From assembly GCA_014138725.1 (NCBI GenBank), contig JACJID010000001.1, forward strand, positions 682,001-746,000: a stretch of DNA of 64,000 nt. The letters run 5' to 3'. The stretch comes from Kutzneria viridogrisea. Lineage in GTDB: Bacteria > Actinomycetota > Actinomycetes > Mycobacteriales > Pseudonocardiaceae. Shown in pieces: positions 17,809-26,490 of this stretch (within the stretch, counting starts at the first letter, position 1; every line of letters begins with the position of its first letter). The translations under genes were made by a program, and so were the position numbers. The notes below the pieces were generated by a model. That model had not been told where the DNA came from. It saw only the letters and a list, made by a program, of their open reading frames with translations, and did not search any database.

Positions 17809-18744
17809 TCAGCGCGGGTGACTGGCGCTGCCGCCGGATGGCTGGCCTACGGATTCCGCCGCGATGTCCTCGCCACCGCGAACGCCGAGGCCGACCTGGC
17901 CGTCCGCCGACCAGCTGGCGAGCAGCCGCAGCGAGTCCTGGGTCGGTGAACCGGGCTTGACCGTATAGACGCACAGGGTCTGTTCCGGTTCGCCGGGAAG
18001 CTGCAACGCCTCGTAGTCGAAGCTGAGCTCGCCTACGACGGGGTGACGGCAGCGTTTGGTGGCATGGCTGCGCTGGCGGACGTGGTGACTGGCCCACCAG
18101 CCGTTGAACTCGGGCACGCGCAGCATGAGCTCGCCAATGAGGTCCGCGAGCCGGTGGTCGTGGCGGTGGCGCCCGGCCTCCATGCGCAGGACGGCCGCGG
18201 TGTCGGCTGCGATTCGTTCCCAGTCACTGAACAGCGGCCGGGCCGCGGGGTCGAGGAACAGGAAGTGCGCGAAATTCCTCTTCCTGGCAGGAAGTGCGGA
18301 GAAGTCGGTGATCAGCGCCCGGGCGAGTTGGTTGCTGGCCAGCACGTCTGTCCTGCGGCCGAGGATGAACGCGGGAACGTGGCCAAGGGTGTCCAACAGT
18401 TGCAGGAGCCCGGGCCGCACCTGCTGAGGGCGGCTGACGCCGTTCCTACGTGGGCTGTCCCCAGCGCACAGGTCATCCAGGTGGGACCGTTCGACCTCGT
18501 CGAGCAGCAGCGCGGTGGCGATCGCGTCGAGGATTTCGCGGGAGATGTTGCCTGCCCGCCCCTGCTCCACACGGGTGTAGTACTCCGTGCTGATCCCTGC
18601 GCTGCGGGCGAGTTCTTCGCGTCGTAGCCCCGGTACCCGTCGGATACGCCCGTCCGCCACCAGTCCGACGTCTTCCGGACGCAGACGTGCACGTCTGGTG
18701 CGCAGGAAGTCGGCGAGTTCGGCATTGCGTTCCACGGTGGACAT
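17809..18744 (-). CDS. XRE-family regulator with MmyB-type ligand domain
   Basis: 311 aa from ATG 18744. An N-terminal Cro/C1 helix-turn-helix (LRREELARSAGISTEYYTRVEQGRA in part) is followed by the MmyB-like PAS-related domain (DVLASNQLARAL, FLDPAARPLFSDWE). It is divergent from the SDR gene at 18886. Streptomyces relatives typically sit head-to-head with, and control, an SDR or oxidoreductase gene, so the SDR is its likely target. The C-terminal tail after about residue 285 is Gly/Ser-rich and probably disordered. Confidence 0.9.
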   Translation of the reverse strand: MSTVERNAELADFLRTRRARLRPEDVGLVADGRIRRVPGLRREELARSAGISTEYYTRVEQGRAGNISREILDAIATALLLDEVERSHLDDLCAGDSPRRNGVSRPQQVRPGLLQLLDTLGHVPAFILGRRTDVLASNQLARALITDFSALPARKRNFAHFLFLDPAARPLFSDWERIAADTAAVLRMEAGRHRHDHRLADLIGELMLRVPEFNGWWASHHVRQRSHATKRCRHPVVGELSFDYEALQLPGEPEQTLCVYTVKPGSPTQDSLRLLASWSADGQVGLGVRGGEDIAAESVGQPSGGSASHPR

Positions 18745-18885
18745 TCTGCCCGCGAAATCGCTGTGGTGGTCGGCTCAGGGTGGCCCTGGGAGAACCAGGT
18801 ACAGCGGGGCACGGCCAACGGCCCTGCGATGGTCGGTGACCTGCTGAGGTGGTGGCATCGCACTCGAGCAACTGGAGGAAGCACG

Positions 18886-19659
18886 ATGTCGGAGCGCGTT
18901 CTGGTTCCAGCCCTGGCTGGGCGTGTCGGTGTCGTGACCGGCGCGTCCAGCGGGATGGGGGCAGCGACTGCCGAACTGCTCGCCGCCCAGGGCGTCAAGG
19001 TCGCTTTGCTGGCCCGCCGCGCGCACGAACTCGACGCGCTCGCCGAGAAGATCACCACCGCAGGTGGCACCGCGTTGAGCGTTCCGCTCGACCTCACCGA
19101 CGTCGCTGCCGTGCACGCGGCTGCCGCGCAAGTGCGCACGCGGTTGGGGCGGCCCAGCATCGTGTTCAACAACGCCGGGATCATGCTGCCGTCTTCGGTC
19201 GAGGGCCTGCACGACCAGCGCTGGCGCCGGCAGATCGACCTGAACGTCACCGCCGCGGTGACCACTGCCGCCGCGTTCGTCACCGACCTGGTGGCCGCCG
19301 CAGCGGAAGGTGGCCCGGCCGATCTGATCACTACCTCGTCGGTCGCCGCCAAGAGGATCGTGCCGAGCTTCGCCGTCTACAGCGCCACCAAGGCATTCCT
19401 CACCCACTTCACTCACCAACTGCGCGCCGAACTCGGCCCCAGGAACGTGCGCGTGTCCGTGATCGAACCGGGTATCGTGAGCACCGAACTGTGGTCCACC
19501 GGCGCCGACCGGACCACGCAAGAATGGTATGCGAAAGCTAGTGAACACATCGAACCGCTGCGCCCGGCTGACATCGCCGAGATCGTCGTCTACACCGTGG
19601 GGCTCCCCAAACACGTGAACCTCCAGCAGATCGCCGTCATGCCCACCAGGCAGGCCTGA
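18886..19659 (+). CDS. Short-chain dehydrogenase/reductase
   Basis: 257 aa from ATG 18886, after CTGGAGGAAGC. The dinucleotide motif is GASSGMGAATAELL; NNAG is in VFNNAGIML; the catalytic Ser is in TTSSVAAK and YxxxK is in YSATKAF. This is a classical NAD(P)-dependent SDR of unknown alcohol/ketone substrate. It is divergent from the MmyB-like regulator (141 bp) and 49 bp upstream of an ApbA-like reductase, so the two may be co-transcribed. Confidence 0.9.
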   Translation: MSERVLVPALAGRVGVVTGASSGMGAATAELLAAQGVKVALLARRAHELDALAEKITTAGGTALSVPLDLTDVAAVHAAAAQVRTRLGRPSIVFNNAGIMLPSSVEGLHDQRWRRQIDLNVTAAVTTAAAFVTDLVAAAAEGGPADLITTSSVAAKRIVPSFAVYSATKAFLTHFTHQLRAELGPRNVRVSVIEPGIVSTELWSTGADRTTQEWYAKASEHIEPLRPADIAEIVVYTVGLPKHVNLQQIAVMPTRQA

Positions 19660-19708
19660 TCATGTTCCGAGAGTGCCGAACACGAGGATTGAGTGGACAG
19701 GTGACGTA

Positions 19709-20731
19709 ATGCGATTCGTCTTCCTCGGGGCGGGAGCCATCGGTAGCGCGCTCGGCGGCCTGCTGGCACAGTGGGGAAGCGAGGTCCTGTTGATCGCGCG
19801 CGGTGATCACGCCCGGTCGGTGATGGCCAACGGCGTGACCGTGCGGTGCCCCGACACGAGGTCGACTGTTCACGTGCCGACGGTGACCGGGCCTGACCAG
19901 GTGCGCTTGACCGACCGCGATGTGCTGGTGCTGACCACGAAGACGCATCAGGCCGAGGCGGCCGTCGAGCAGTGGGCCGATGTGCCGGTGCACGACCGTG
20001 ATGGCACCGTCCTCGGCAGCGCCGCCGAACTGCTGCCGATTTTCACCGCGTTGAACGGGGTCGCCAGCGAGGAGATCGCGCTGCGCTACTTCGAGCGGGT
20101 CTTCGCGGTGTGCGTGTGGTTCCCGACGGTGATGACAGAACCCGGAGAGGTCATCGTTCGAACACTGCCACCGCGGGGCATCTTCCACGTTGGTCGTTAC
20201 GGCGTGTCATCCGATCCCGCTGCTGACACGAAACTCGTGGCAAGCATCGGCGAAGAGTGGGCAGCAGCTGAGTTTCAGGTCATCCGGTCGGAGGACGTGC
20301 TGAGGTGGAAGTACCGAAAATTGCTCGCCAACGTGGGCAACGTGTTGCAGGCCCTGCTCGGTGACACCGCCGGCGCGGAGGACCTGCGGCGCGCGGCCGA
20401 GGACGAGTGCCGCGAGATCTTCGCAAGTGCCGGGATCGCGTTCGCCGGCGACGAGGAGTCGCAGGCCGCCTGGGGCGCCCTGTCCATCGAGCCAGTCCCC
20501 GGCGAACCAGCCCAACTCGGCAGCTCCAGCTGGCAGTCGCTCGTCCGCGGACACAGCACGATCGAAACCAGTTACCTCAACGGGGAGATCGCGCTGATCG
20601 CCCGCAGGATCGGGCGGTCGGCTCCGCTGAACGCCAAGCTCACCGCTCTGGCTCGCCGCGCGGCCCGTGAAGGACTCCGACCAGGTTCACTTGGTGTCGA
20701 GGACCTTCGGGCACACCTGGGGCGTGTCTGA
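19709..20731 (+). CDS. Ketopantoate reductase (ApbA/PanE)-family protein
   Basis: 340 aa. The N-terminal Rossmann motif is FLGAGAIGSALGGLLAQWG, and the C-terminal helical ApbA domain includes WKYRKLLANVGNVLQALLG and ETSYLNGEIALIARRIG. The conserved Lys in WRKxxxN-like context is present (WKYRKLLAN). No pantothenate genes are nearby, and many such paralogues act on other 2-keto acids or lactones, so PanE function is not assured. It follows the SDR and may share its transcript. Confidence 0.82.
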   Translation: MRFVFLGAGAIGSALGGLLAQWGSEVLLIARGDHARSVMANGVTVRCPDTRSTVHVPTVTGPDQVRLTDRDVLVLTTKTHQAEAAVEQWADVPVHDRDGTVLGSAAELLPIFTALNGVASEEIALRYFERVFAVCVWFPTVMTEPGEVIVRTLPPRGIFHVGRYGVSSDPAADTKLVASIGEEWAAAEFQVIRSEDVLRWKYRKLLANVGNVLQALLGDTAGAEDLRRAAEDECREIFASAGIAFAGDEESQAAWGALSIEPVPGEPAQLGSSSWQSLVRGHSTIETSYLNGEIALIARRIGRSAPLNAKLTALARRAAREGLRPGSLGVEDLRAHLGRV

Positions 20732-21391
20732 CAGTGTTTTGTCCAGGTGATCACGACCGGTGCCGAACTCCCGACGGACGGCGTCGCCTCCGAGTCGTCG
20801 AACCACACCTTGCATCCCCGCGTCGGGTGCTACCTCTGGGTCAGTAGCGGGGGGTCGTAGCGTGACGAGTCGAAGGTCCGGGGAGTCAGTCGCGGAGGGT
20901 CGAAGCGTGACGGATCAATGGTCTGCGGGGAATCGTGGGTGGCCGACGGGGCGCGTTCGATCGTTGTAGCAGGCGGGAGGTAGGTCCGCTGGACCGATGT
21001 GGTCGACGCCGGGGTGTTGTTGGCGGAGGACGAGTGGTCGGCGAAAATGCCCAGGATGGCCGTGGCCGGCACGACCAGGGAAAGGGTGATGGTCAGCCAG
21101 CCCTCTTCCGCTCGTGCGTCACCTTGATCTCGACCATAGGAAGTCCCCCCGCTCCTAGGAATCCCTAGGGTACCCCGCTCGATGGAACGGGAAACGGCAC
21201 AAGCTCACGGTTGCTCTGGCCGTCACACTGTTGGCGTAATCATCGGTTCCTCTGCCGGGAGTATCCGGTATGACGATCCCCATCGCGGACCGGTGGCCCG
21301 GTTGCCGCCCCGACTCGGGCCAGTACAGGACACGGGGTGACCTAATCCCCGCCTATCGTCGCTGCTGGCAACCGACATCGGCGGAAGGATC
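20732..21391. other. 660-bp gap; only a doubtful small minus-strand ORF (20830-21072)
   Basis: Apart from the candidate small membrane ORF listed separately, I see no gene. Several short near-repeats around CGGAGGGTCGAAGCGTGACG (20895 area) reflect the low-complexity SRxDPPxLT-type coding of that ORF. The 21150-21390 part is GC-rich non-coding DNA holding the promoter of the VOC gene. Confidence 0.5.
20830..21072 (-). CDS. Putative small single-pass membrane protein (start uncertain)
   Basis: About 80 aa from GTG 21072, but the same frame continues upstream without ATG/GTG through WLTITLSLVV, making a good membrane segment (TLSLVVPATAILGIFA). An ATG at 21137 opens a different frame that stops after 14 codons, so a frameshift or a CTG start near 21096 is possible. 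The C-terminal part is low-complexity (PSRFDPPRLTPRTFDSSR). I recognise no family. Confidence 0.35.
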   Translation of the reverse strand: MPATAILGIFADHSSSANNTPASTTSVQRTYLPPATTIERAPSATHDSPQTIDPSRFDPPRLTPRTFDSSRYDPPLLTQR

Positions 21392-21928
21392 GTGATGCCC
21401 GAGCAGACCAACGCCGCGCCGGCGGGCTACACCACCGTGGCGCCCTGGGTGGTCACCGAGGACACGGGGGCGTTCCTCGACTTCGTCTCCCAGGCGTTCG
21501 GGGGTGAGGAACTGGGGCGGGTGCCGACCGAGGATGGTGCGATCGGCCATGGTGAGATCCGAGTCGGCGATACCGTCGTGTTGGCCTTCGACCGGCACGC
21601 GGACTGGCCCGCCATGCCGAGTCTTCTCCGCGTGTTCGTCACTGACGCCGACCAAGCCTTCTCCCAAGCGGTCGCAGCTGGCGGCCATGTCCTCACTCCG
21701 CTGGCCAACGACGCCTTCGGCCAGCGCGGGGGCCGTATCAGGGACCCCTTCGGCAACATCTGGTGGGTGGTCAGCCACGTTGAGGACGTCTCTGAAGACG
21801 AGATGTGGAAGCGGCTTCAGGACCCCACGTACGCCGAGGTCATGCGCGTGGCTCAGGAAACACTCGACGCCGAACTCAGCGGTCGGCACCAGGGCCGCAG
21901 CAGTGCTCCTGTCAGGACAACCAGCTGA
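21392..21928 (+). CDS. VOC-family (glyoxalase/PhnB-like) protein
   Basis: 178 aa from GTG 21392 (ATG 21395 is equally likely), with GGAAGG just upstream. It has two beta-alpha-beta-beta-beta repeats of the PhnB/glyoxalase type: VAPWVVTEDTGAFLDF opens the first and LRVFVTDADQAFSQAVAAGG the second, ending DPFGNIWWVVSH. Candidate metal ligands are present, but PhnB-type members often lack activity. The long helical tail (DEMWKRLQDPTYAEVMR) is typical of the subfamily. It converges on the methylaspartate ammonia-lyase gene, with no evident functional link. Confidence 0.8.
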   Translation: MMPEQTNAAPAGYTTVAPWVVTEDTGAFLDFVSQAFGGEELGRVPTEDGAIGHGEIRVGDTVVLAFDRHADWPAMPSLLRVFVTDADQAFSQAVAAGGHVLTPLANDAFGQRGGRIRDPFGNIWWVVSHVEDVSEDEMWKRLQDPTYAEVMRVAQETLDAELSGRHQGRSSAPVRTTS

Positions 21929-21965
21929 CCGACGATGTGGACTGCCGTGACCTGCGGCTGACCTC

Positions 21966-23231
21966 TCATTCTCGGGCCAGATACCGGTCCAGGCGAACCG
22001 CGCGGTTCATTTCGTTGGTGACGATCGCCAAACCCTCGTCGACCCCCATGCCAGGCTTGACCAGCATTTGGGTGGCTCCGGTCGCAATTCCGATGTGTGT
22101 GGTCGCGCGGGCCGACAGATCGGTCTCGGAGCAGGATCCGCCGACGAACGCACCGGCGCCGTTGGCGTGGCATGCCAACACGGCTTCGACGGCGTGATGA
22201 ATGGAGCCCAGGTCCGGTGTCTTGACCTGAATGTGATGTACCGCTCCTGCTGCGGCAAAAGCCACGATGTCCTCCAGAGTGTTCGCCCACTCGTCGACGA
22301 CGAGTTCCACCTGTGATCCTCTGGCGGTCAGCACCTCACGCAGCTGGCACAGCACCTCGATCTGGGCATCTCGCGAGCCGGCGTCCATGGGGTGCTCCAC
22401 CCGCAGCGTGTGCGGACCCGCTGCCTCCTCCATTCGCACGAGAATGTCGGCGGTCCCGACAACGGAGCCTGCTGCTTCGCTCCCGAGCATTCCGTAGACG
22501 TCGAGATGGATGATGGGCACATAGCTCTCGTCGCTCGAAAGTTTCCTGGACCTCTGTCGAATCCAGTGAACGTAATCGACAAGAGCGCGACCCCCAGGGC
22601 CGACCAGTGCGGGCCTGTTGATCAGACCGTGCGGCAGCACCGGAACCTGCTTAATGATCATCTTGTCGACATTGTCATACCGGTCGTCGCCGCTCTGGGC
22701 GTACAGCGGGACCGCGGTGAGCAGCCCTGGAAGCTGCCATTCGTCCTTGATGACCCGTCCCATGAGGTGGTGGCCGGCCGCATGTGACGCCGCATCCAGC
22801 AGGGCTTGCGACACGCCGTACGACGCTGCTCGGCCCAAGCCCGCAATTCCGCTGACGAGTTGCTCAGCGTGAGCCGCCGACCTGCGAAAAGAGGTCACAT
22901 CCAGCCCGCGAAGCTTCGGAGCCAACTCGGACTCGATCAGGGCGGCTATCTCGGCCGCGTGGAATCGCGGTTCTCGGCCGCCAACTCCGGAGTATTGCAC
23001 GCTCGCGCAGTCGCCACGTGCGACGTATCCGTCGCTGAGCACGAGCATCACGCATACCGATTCAGCCGGCTCGCGAACGGACTTGTATCCTGCGGTCACT
23101 CCCGCGCCCGAGTAGAAGTTTCCGTCACGCTGTGCGCCGTATTTGATGGCCACCTGATCATCGAAGAAGAATCCGCCCAGGCCTGGCGATGCGATCGTGT
23201 CCTCGATTGTCAGCGGCGACAAGTCGTTCAC
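21966..23231 (-). CDS. Methylaspartate ammonia-lyase
   Basis: 421 aa from GTG 23231, preceded by AAAGGA at good spacing; an ATG at 23255 is possible but has no ribosome site. It is an enolase-superfamily enzyme converting (2S,3S)-3-methylaspartate to mesaconate and ammonia. Diagnostic motifs: PGLGGFFFDDQVAIKYGA, the metal ligands HLDVYGMLG, VEHPMDAG and VVDEWANTLEDI, and the catalytic base in IQVKTPDLG. Length matches the 413-aa clostridial enzyme. It lies 34 bp after a CitE-like lyase. No glutamate mutase gene is in view, so free methylaspartate rather than glutamate may be the substrate source. Confidence 0.92.
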   Translation of the reverse strand: MNDLSPLTIEDTIASPGLGGFFFDDQVAIKYGAQRDGNFYSGAGVTAGYKSVREPAESVCVMLVLSDGYVARGDCASVQYSGVGGREPRFHAAEIAALIESELAPKLRGLDVTSFRRSAAHAEQLVSGIAGLGRAASYGVSQALLDAASHAAGHHLMGRVIKDEWQLPGLLTAVPLYAQSGDDRYDNVDKMIIKQVPVLPHGLINRPALVGPGGRALVDYVHWIRQRSRKLSSDESYVPIIHLDVYGMLGSEAAGSVVGTADILVRMEEAAGPHTLRVEHPMDAGSRDAQIEVLCQLREVLTARGSQVELVVDEWANTLEDIVAFAAAGAVHHIQVKTPDLGSIHHAVEAVLACHANGAGAFVGGSCSETDLSARATTHIGIATGATQMLVKPGMGVDEGLAIVTNEMNRAVRLDRYLARE

Positions 23232-23265
23232 GTCGTGGTCCTTTGGGTAGAACATGAAGAGGCGA

Positions 23266-24186
23266 TCATGACCCCGCGGTCCGGGAGGTGCGCTTGCCAA
23301 CGTGCTCGACAGCGAGGTCAGTGGTGGTGGGGGGCGGACGATATGCGGTGTCGTCTGCGGCAAGGTGCAGGGTTGCCGAGGCGGGTGTCGCGCGATCGAG
23401 CAGGGCTTGAGCGCGCAGGAGTAGCGGGCGATCGATCATCTGTCCCGCGATGGCCCTGGCCGCGCCATCCGCAGCGGCGTCGACGACCGTGCGCGCCCAT
23501 CTGGCCTCACTCTCCGATGGGGCGAGGCTCCCGTGGACAACCGGGACCTGGCGCGGGTGGATGCACAGTTTTCCGGTGAACCCGAGGGCCCGAGCCTCTG
23601 CCAGATCGTCGAGCAGGGCTGTCCTGTCGTCGAGTGCCGTCGTAACGCCGTCGATCGGTCCTGGGAGGTTCGCGGCGGCACACGCCAGGACCAGCATGGA
23701 GCGCGCGTGACGCAGCGCGCCACGGGCCGTGTGCTCGATGCCCAGTTCAGTCGCGAGGTCGACGCTCCCGAAGGCTGGCCGGACGACCCCGGGCGCGCGA
23801 CAGATCTCCGCCGCTCCCAGGATTCCGGCCGCAGTCTCGACCAGTGGCAGCACCGGAATGCCGGTCGGCAGCTGCGTGATGTCGGCGGCGGTCTGCGCCT
23901 TCGGAAGCATCAGCGCCGGAGCGAGGCCGGCCATGGCGAGCAGGTCGTCCTCGAACCATGGCGTGCCAACACCATTGACGCGGACCACGGCCCGGTTGCC
24001 GCCGCGCAGCCATGCCGACACGTGCGCGCGTGCGGCGTCTTTCGCCGTCTCCGCTACCGCGTCCTCGAGATCGAGCACCACAACGTCCGCACTGGACTCG
24101 CGGGCACTGTCGAAGCGATCGGGGCGATCGCCGGGAACGAACAGGAAGCTCCGAGCCGAGACCAGCAGGTCGACGTAGGTCACCAT
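23266..24186 (-). CDS. CitE-like (HpcH/HpaI) CoA-ester lyase
   Basis: 306 aa from ATG 24186, with GGAGGTGAAGC upstream. Motifs of the CitE family: RSFLFVPGDRPDRF, VVLDLEDAV (metal Glu/Asp), RVNG, LPKAQTAADI, VLPLVETAAGIL, AFGSVDLATELG, GKLCIHPRQVPVV. It is the first gene of the methylaspartate operon and is divergent from a GntR gene. With mesaconate formed downstream and a CoA-transferase nearby, a (S)-citramalyl-CoA lyase giving acetyl-CoA and pyruvate is the natural guess. Malyl-CoA or citryl lyase activity cannot be excluded. Confidence 0.85.
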   Translation of the reverse strand: MVTYVDLLVSARSFLFVPGDRPDRFDSARESSADVVVLDLEDAVAETAKDAARAHVSAWLRGGNRAVVRVNGVGTPWFEDDLLAMAGLAPALMLPKAQTAADITQLPTGIPVLPLVETAAGILGAAEICRAPGVVRPAFGSVDLATELGIEHTARGALRHARSMLVLACAAANLPGPIDGVTTALDDRTALLDDLAEARALGFTGKLCIHPRQVPVVHGSLAPSESEARWARTVVDAAADGAARAIAGQMIDRPLLLRAQALLDRATPASATLHLAADDTAYRPPPTTTDLAVEHVGKRTSRTAGS

Positions 24187-24206
24187 GCTTCACCTCCGCC
24201 CGAGAA

Positions 24207-24235
24207 TCATGCATTATCATCAGGATGATGCATGA
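24207..24235. promoter_or_regulatory. Palindromic operator between the lyase operon and GntR
   Basis: TCATGC (24207-24212) pairs with GCATGA (24230-24235) and ATCATC (24216-24221) with GATGAT (24224-24229), with one 3-nt bulge. It lies 21 bp from the lyase start codon and 53 bp before the GntR start, an ideal place for GntR autoregulation and control of the operon. Confidence 0.6.
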
Positions 24236-24287
24236 ACCTGCCCCAGTGTGTCAAAGTCGGGAGCGCGGCGGTCACAATGGGGCGATC

Positions 24288-24995
24288 ATGTCCGCTGGGG
24301 CGAGGAGGGCCGCCACCGTGACCACGTCATCGGCAACCAAGCGAGATCAGATCGTCGACGAGTTGCGGCGACTCATCCTCACCGGTGAACTGGCCCGGGG
24401 CGCCCGGATGCCGCAGGACGAACTCGCCCAACGGTTCGGCGCGAGCATCACGCCCGTCCGTGAGGCCATGCGCCTTCTGGAGGCCGAAGGTCTCGTCGTC
24501 GCCGAACCGCATCGCGGGGTCCGAGTGGCCGCCGTCGACCTCGAGCGCGTCAAGGGCATCTACGTTGTCCGGCGACTCGCCGAGAGCTACGCCATGCGGC
24601 GGGCGGCGTCCCGGATCTCGCGGCGTGACCTGGCGGTGGCTCGTGAGTTGCAGGAGCAGATGACCGCGGCAGCCCGGCGCGACGACCGGGCTGCCGTGCG
24701 GGAGTTGAACCGCGAGTTCCACTTCCTCTTCTACGACCGCTGCGGCATCCCCGCTCTCAGGGATCAGATCCGGGGAATGTGGCAGGCTTTTCCCTGGGAC
24801 GTGATGCTCGACTCCGAGGAACGCCTCGCCGCCTCGCACCAGGAACACCTCGAGATCATCGATGCGCTCGACTCCGGCGACGTGGACGCGGTCGCGGAGG
24901 CGACCGAGCGCCACATCTGGCACGGGTTCGCCGCGATCACCGAACGGTTGCGCGGCAACGTCTCGCCGGACCCGTTCGACCTCGACGTCGGCTGA
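24288..24995 (+). CDS. GntR-family (FadR/FCD-type) regulator
   Basis: 235 aa from ATG 24288; an earlier ATG at 24225 lies inside the palindrome and is less likely. The winged helix-turn-helix is RMPQDELAQRFGASITPVREAMRLLEAEG, here cited in part, and the FCD effector domain follows with its metal-binding histidines (EFHFLFYDR, SHQEHLEIID, ATERHIWHG). It is divergent from the CitE-MAL operon and co-oriented with the CoA-transferase, so it probably senses a pathway organic acid such as mesaconate (inferred). Confidence 0.9.
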   Translation: MSAGARRAATVTTSSATKRDQIVDELRRLILTGELARGARMPQDELAQRFGASITPVREAMRLLEAEGLVVAEPHRGVRVAAVDLERVKGIYVVRRLAESYAMRRAASRISRRDLAVARELQEQMTAAARRDDRAAVRELNREFHFLFYDRCGIPALRDQIRGMWQAFPWDVMLDSEERLAASHQEHLEIIDALDSGDVDAVAEATERHIWHGFAAITERLRGNVSPDPFDLDVG

Positions 24996-25140
24996 TCCTC
25001 TTGTTACGGGTAGCGGACATCTTTGCTTGGGGGTTGCCCGAGTAGCTGTGCGAGGCCCTCCTCGCCGGGACCCCTTCGACTGGGGGCCTGGAACACCTCC
25101 TCAACCATCCCCAGACGAAGAGTGTCACGATCGGAGAGCG

Positions 25141-26325
25141 ATGAGTTCCCTACCGCTGACCGGAATCACCGTCGTCTCGTGCGAGCACGCTGTGGCGGCG
25201 CCCTTCGCAACCCGGCAACTCGCCGACCTGGGCGCGCGCGTCATCAAAGTAGAACGCCCCGGCTGCGGTGACTTCGCCCGGGACTACGACGAAACCGTGC
25301 GCGGGCTTTCCAGTCATTTCGTCTGGTTGAACCGCTCCAAGGAGAGCATCGCCCTCGACCTCAAGCAGCCCCACGGCAAGGAGGTGATGCGGCGGCTCGT
25401 CGCCGAGGCAGATGTGTTCGTGCAGAACTTCGGGCCCGGCGCCGCCGAGCGCCTCGGTCTCGGCTCGGCCGAGTTGCGCGCGCGGCACCCGCGACTGATC
25501 ACGTGCTCGATCTCCGGGTACGGGTCGAGCGGGCCTTACCGTGATGCCAAGGCGTACGACCTGCTGATCCAGGCGGAGGCGGGATTGGTGTCGGTGACGG
25601 GCAGCGCCGACGCACCCGCGAAGAGCGGCATCCCGGCGGCGGACATCGGCGCCGGCATGTACGCCTTCTCGGGCATCCTCTCGGCGCTGTACGAGCGAGA
25701 GAAGACAGGTGCGGGTACCTCGCTGGAGATCAGCCTGTTCGATTCGCTCGTCGAATGGATGGGCTACCCGCTGTACTACGCCGCATACGGCGGCACACCA
25801 CCGGCTCGGACCGGAACGAGCCACGCGGCCATCGCGCCGTACGGGACGTTCGCGGCCAAGGACGGTACCGAGATCGTTCTCGCCGTGCAGAACGAGCGAG
25901 AGTGGCGATCGTTCTGCGAGCAGGTTCTGGAGCGCCCGGAGTTGACAGCGGACGCGAGGTTCGGCACCAGCAGCCGGCGGGTCACCAACCGTGGCGAGCT
26001 GGAGTCCGAGATTGCCGCAGTCCTCGGCCACATCACCGGTGACGAACTGGAACAGCGGCTTGCTGCTGGCAACATCGCGCACGCGCGCCAGCGTGAAGTG
26101 CGAGAGGTCGTCGAGCACCCGCAGCTGGTTTCCCGCAACCGACTGACCACAGTGGACTCGCCGGTGGGAAAGCTGACCGCCATCCTTCCGGCGATCACCG
26201 TGCCTGGGCGAAAACCACGCATGGACCCGATCCCGGCCGTGGGCGAGCACACGTCCGCGATCGTGAAGGAACTGGGATTCGGTGCGGACATCCAGCAGCT
26301 GACCCGGACCCAGGCAGGCTTCTAG
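25141..26325 (+). CDS. Class III (CaiB/BaiF) CoA-transferase
   Basis: 394 aa from ATG 25141, preceded by GGAGAGCG. The family core is intact: LADLGARVIKVERPGCGDFAR, NRSKESIALDLK, the catalytic Asp in AKAYDLLIQAEAG and a C-terminal SRNRLTTVDSPVG region. It transfers CoA between carboxylic acids. In this setting succinyl-CoA:mesaconate (or citramalate) CoA-transferase is the best guess, linking methylaspartate ammonia-lyase to the CitE-like lyase. A mesaconyl-CoA hydratase would complete the route and is not in the window. Confidence 0.88.
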   Translation: MSSLPLTGITVVSCEHAVAAPFATRQLADLGARVIKVERPGCGDFARDYDETVRGLSSHFVWLNRSKESIALDLKQPHGKEVMRRLVAEADVFVQNFGPGAAERLGLGSAELRARHPRLITCSISGYGSSGPYRDAKAYDLLIQAEAGLVSVTGSADAPAKSGIPAADIGAGMYAFSGILSALYEREKTGAGTSLEISLFDSLVEWMGYPLYYAAYGGTPPARTGTSHAAIAPYGTFAAKDGTEIVLAVQNEREWRSFCEQVLERPELTADARFGTSSRRVTNRGELESEIAAVLGHITGDELEQRLAAGNIAHARQREVREVVEHPQLVSRNRLTTVDSPVGKLTAILPAITVPGRKPRMDPIPAVGEHTSAIVKELGFGADIQQLTRTQAGF

Positions 26326-26419
26326 CGTGTGTCCCGTGGATCTGGCTGGTGTGGCTGACAATCCGCGGACATGGACGAGGACTGACTGAAGCGGCACGGC
26401 CTGTCCGAGACGATGCCAC

Positions 26420-26454
26420 CAGGGCGCGGTGGCACCGGATGTCACCACGCCCTG
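26420..26454. terminator. Bidirectional terminator between CoA-transferase and ALDH genes
   Basis: CAGGGCGCGGTG (26420-26431) pairs with CACCACGCCCTG (26443-26454) with one mismatch and an 11-nt loop, between two convergent genes. Confidence 0.7.
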
Positions 26455-26490
26455 ACGGCGGTGGCCGCGGGGTGAGTCAGGCGGAGGTTC

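Noticed and set aside
20860-20940. CRISPR-like array from repeated GGTCGAAGCGTGACGG-type units
   Set aside because: Only two or three imperfect short copies with unequal spacing; explained by a low-complexity coding stretch.
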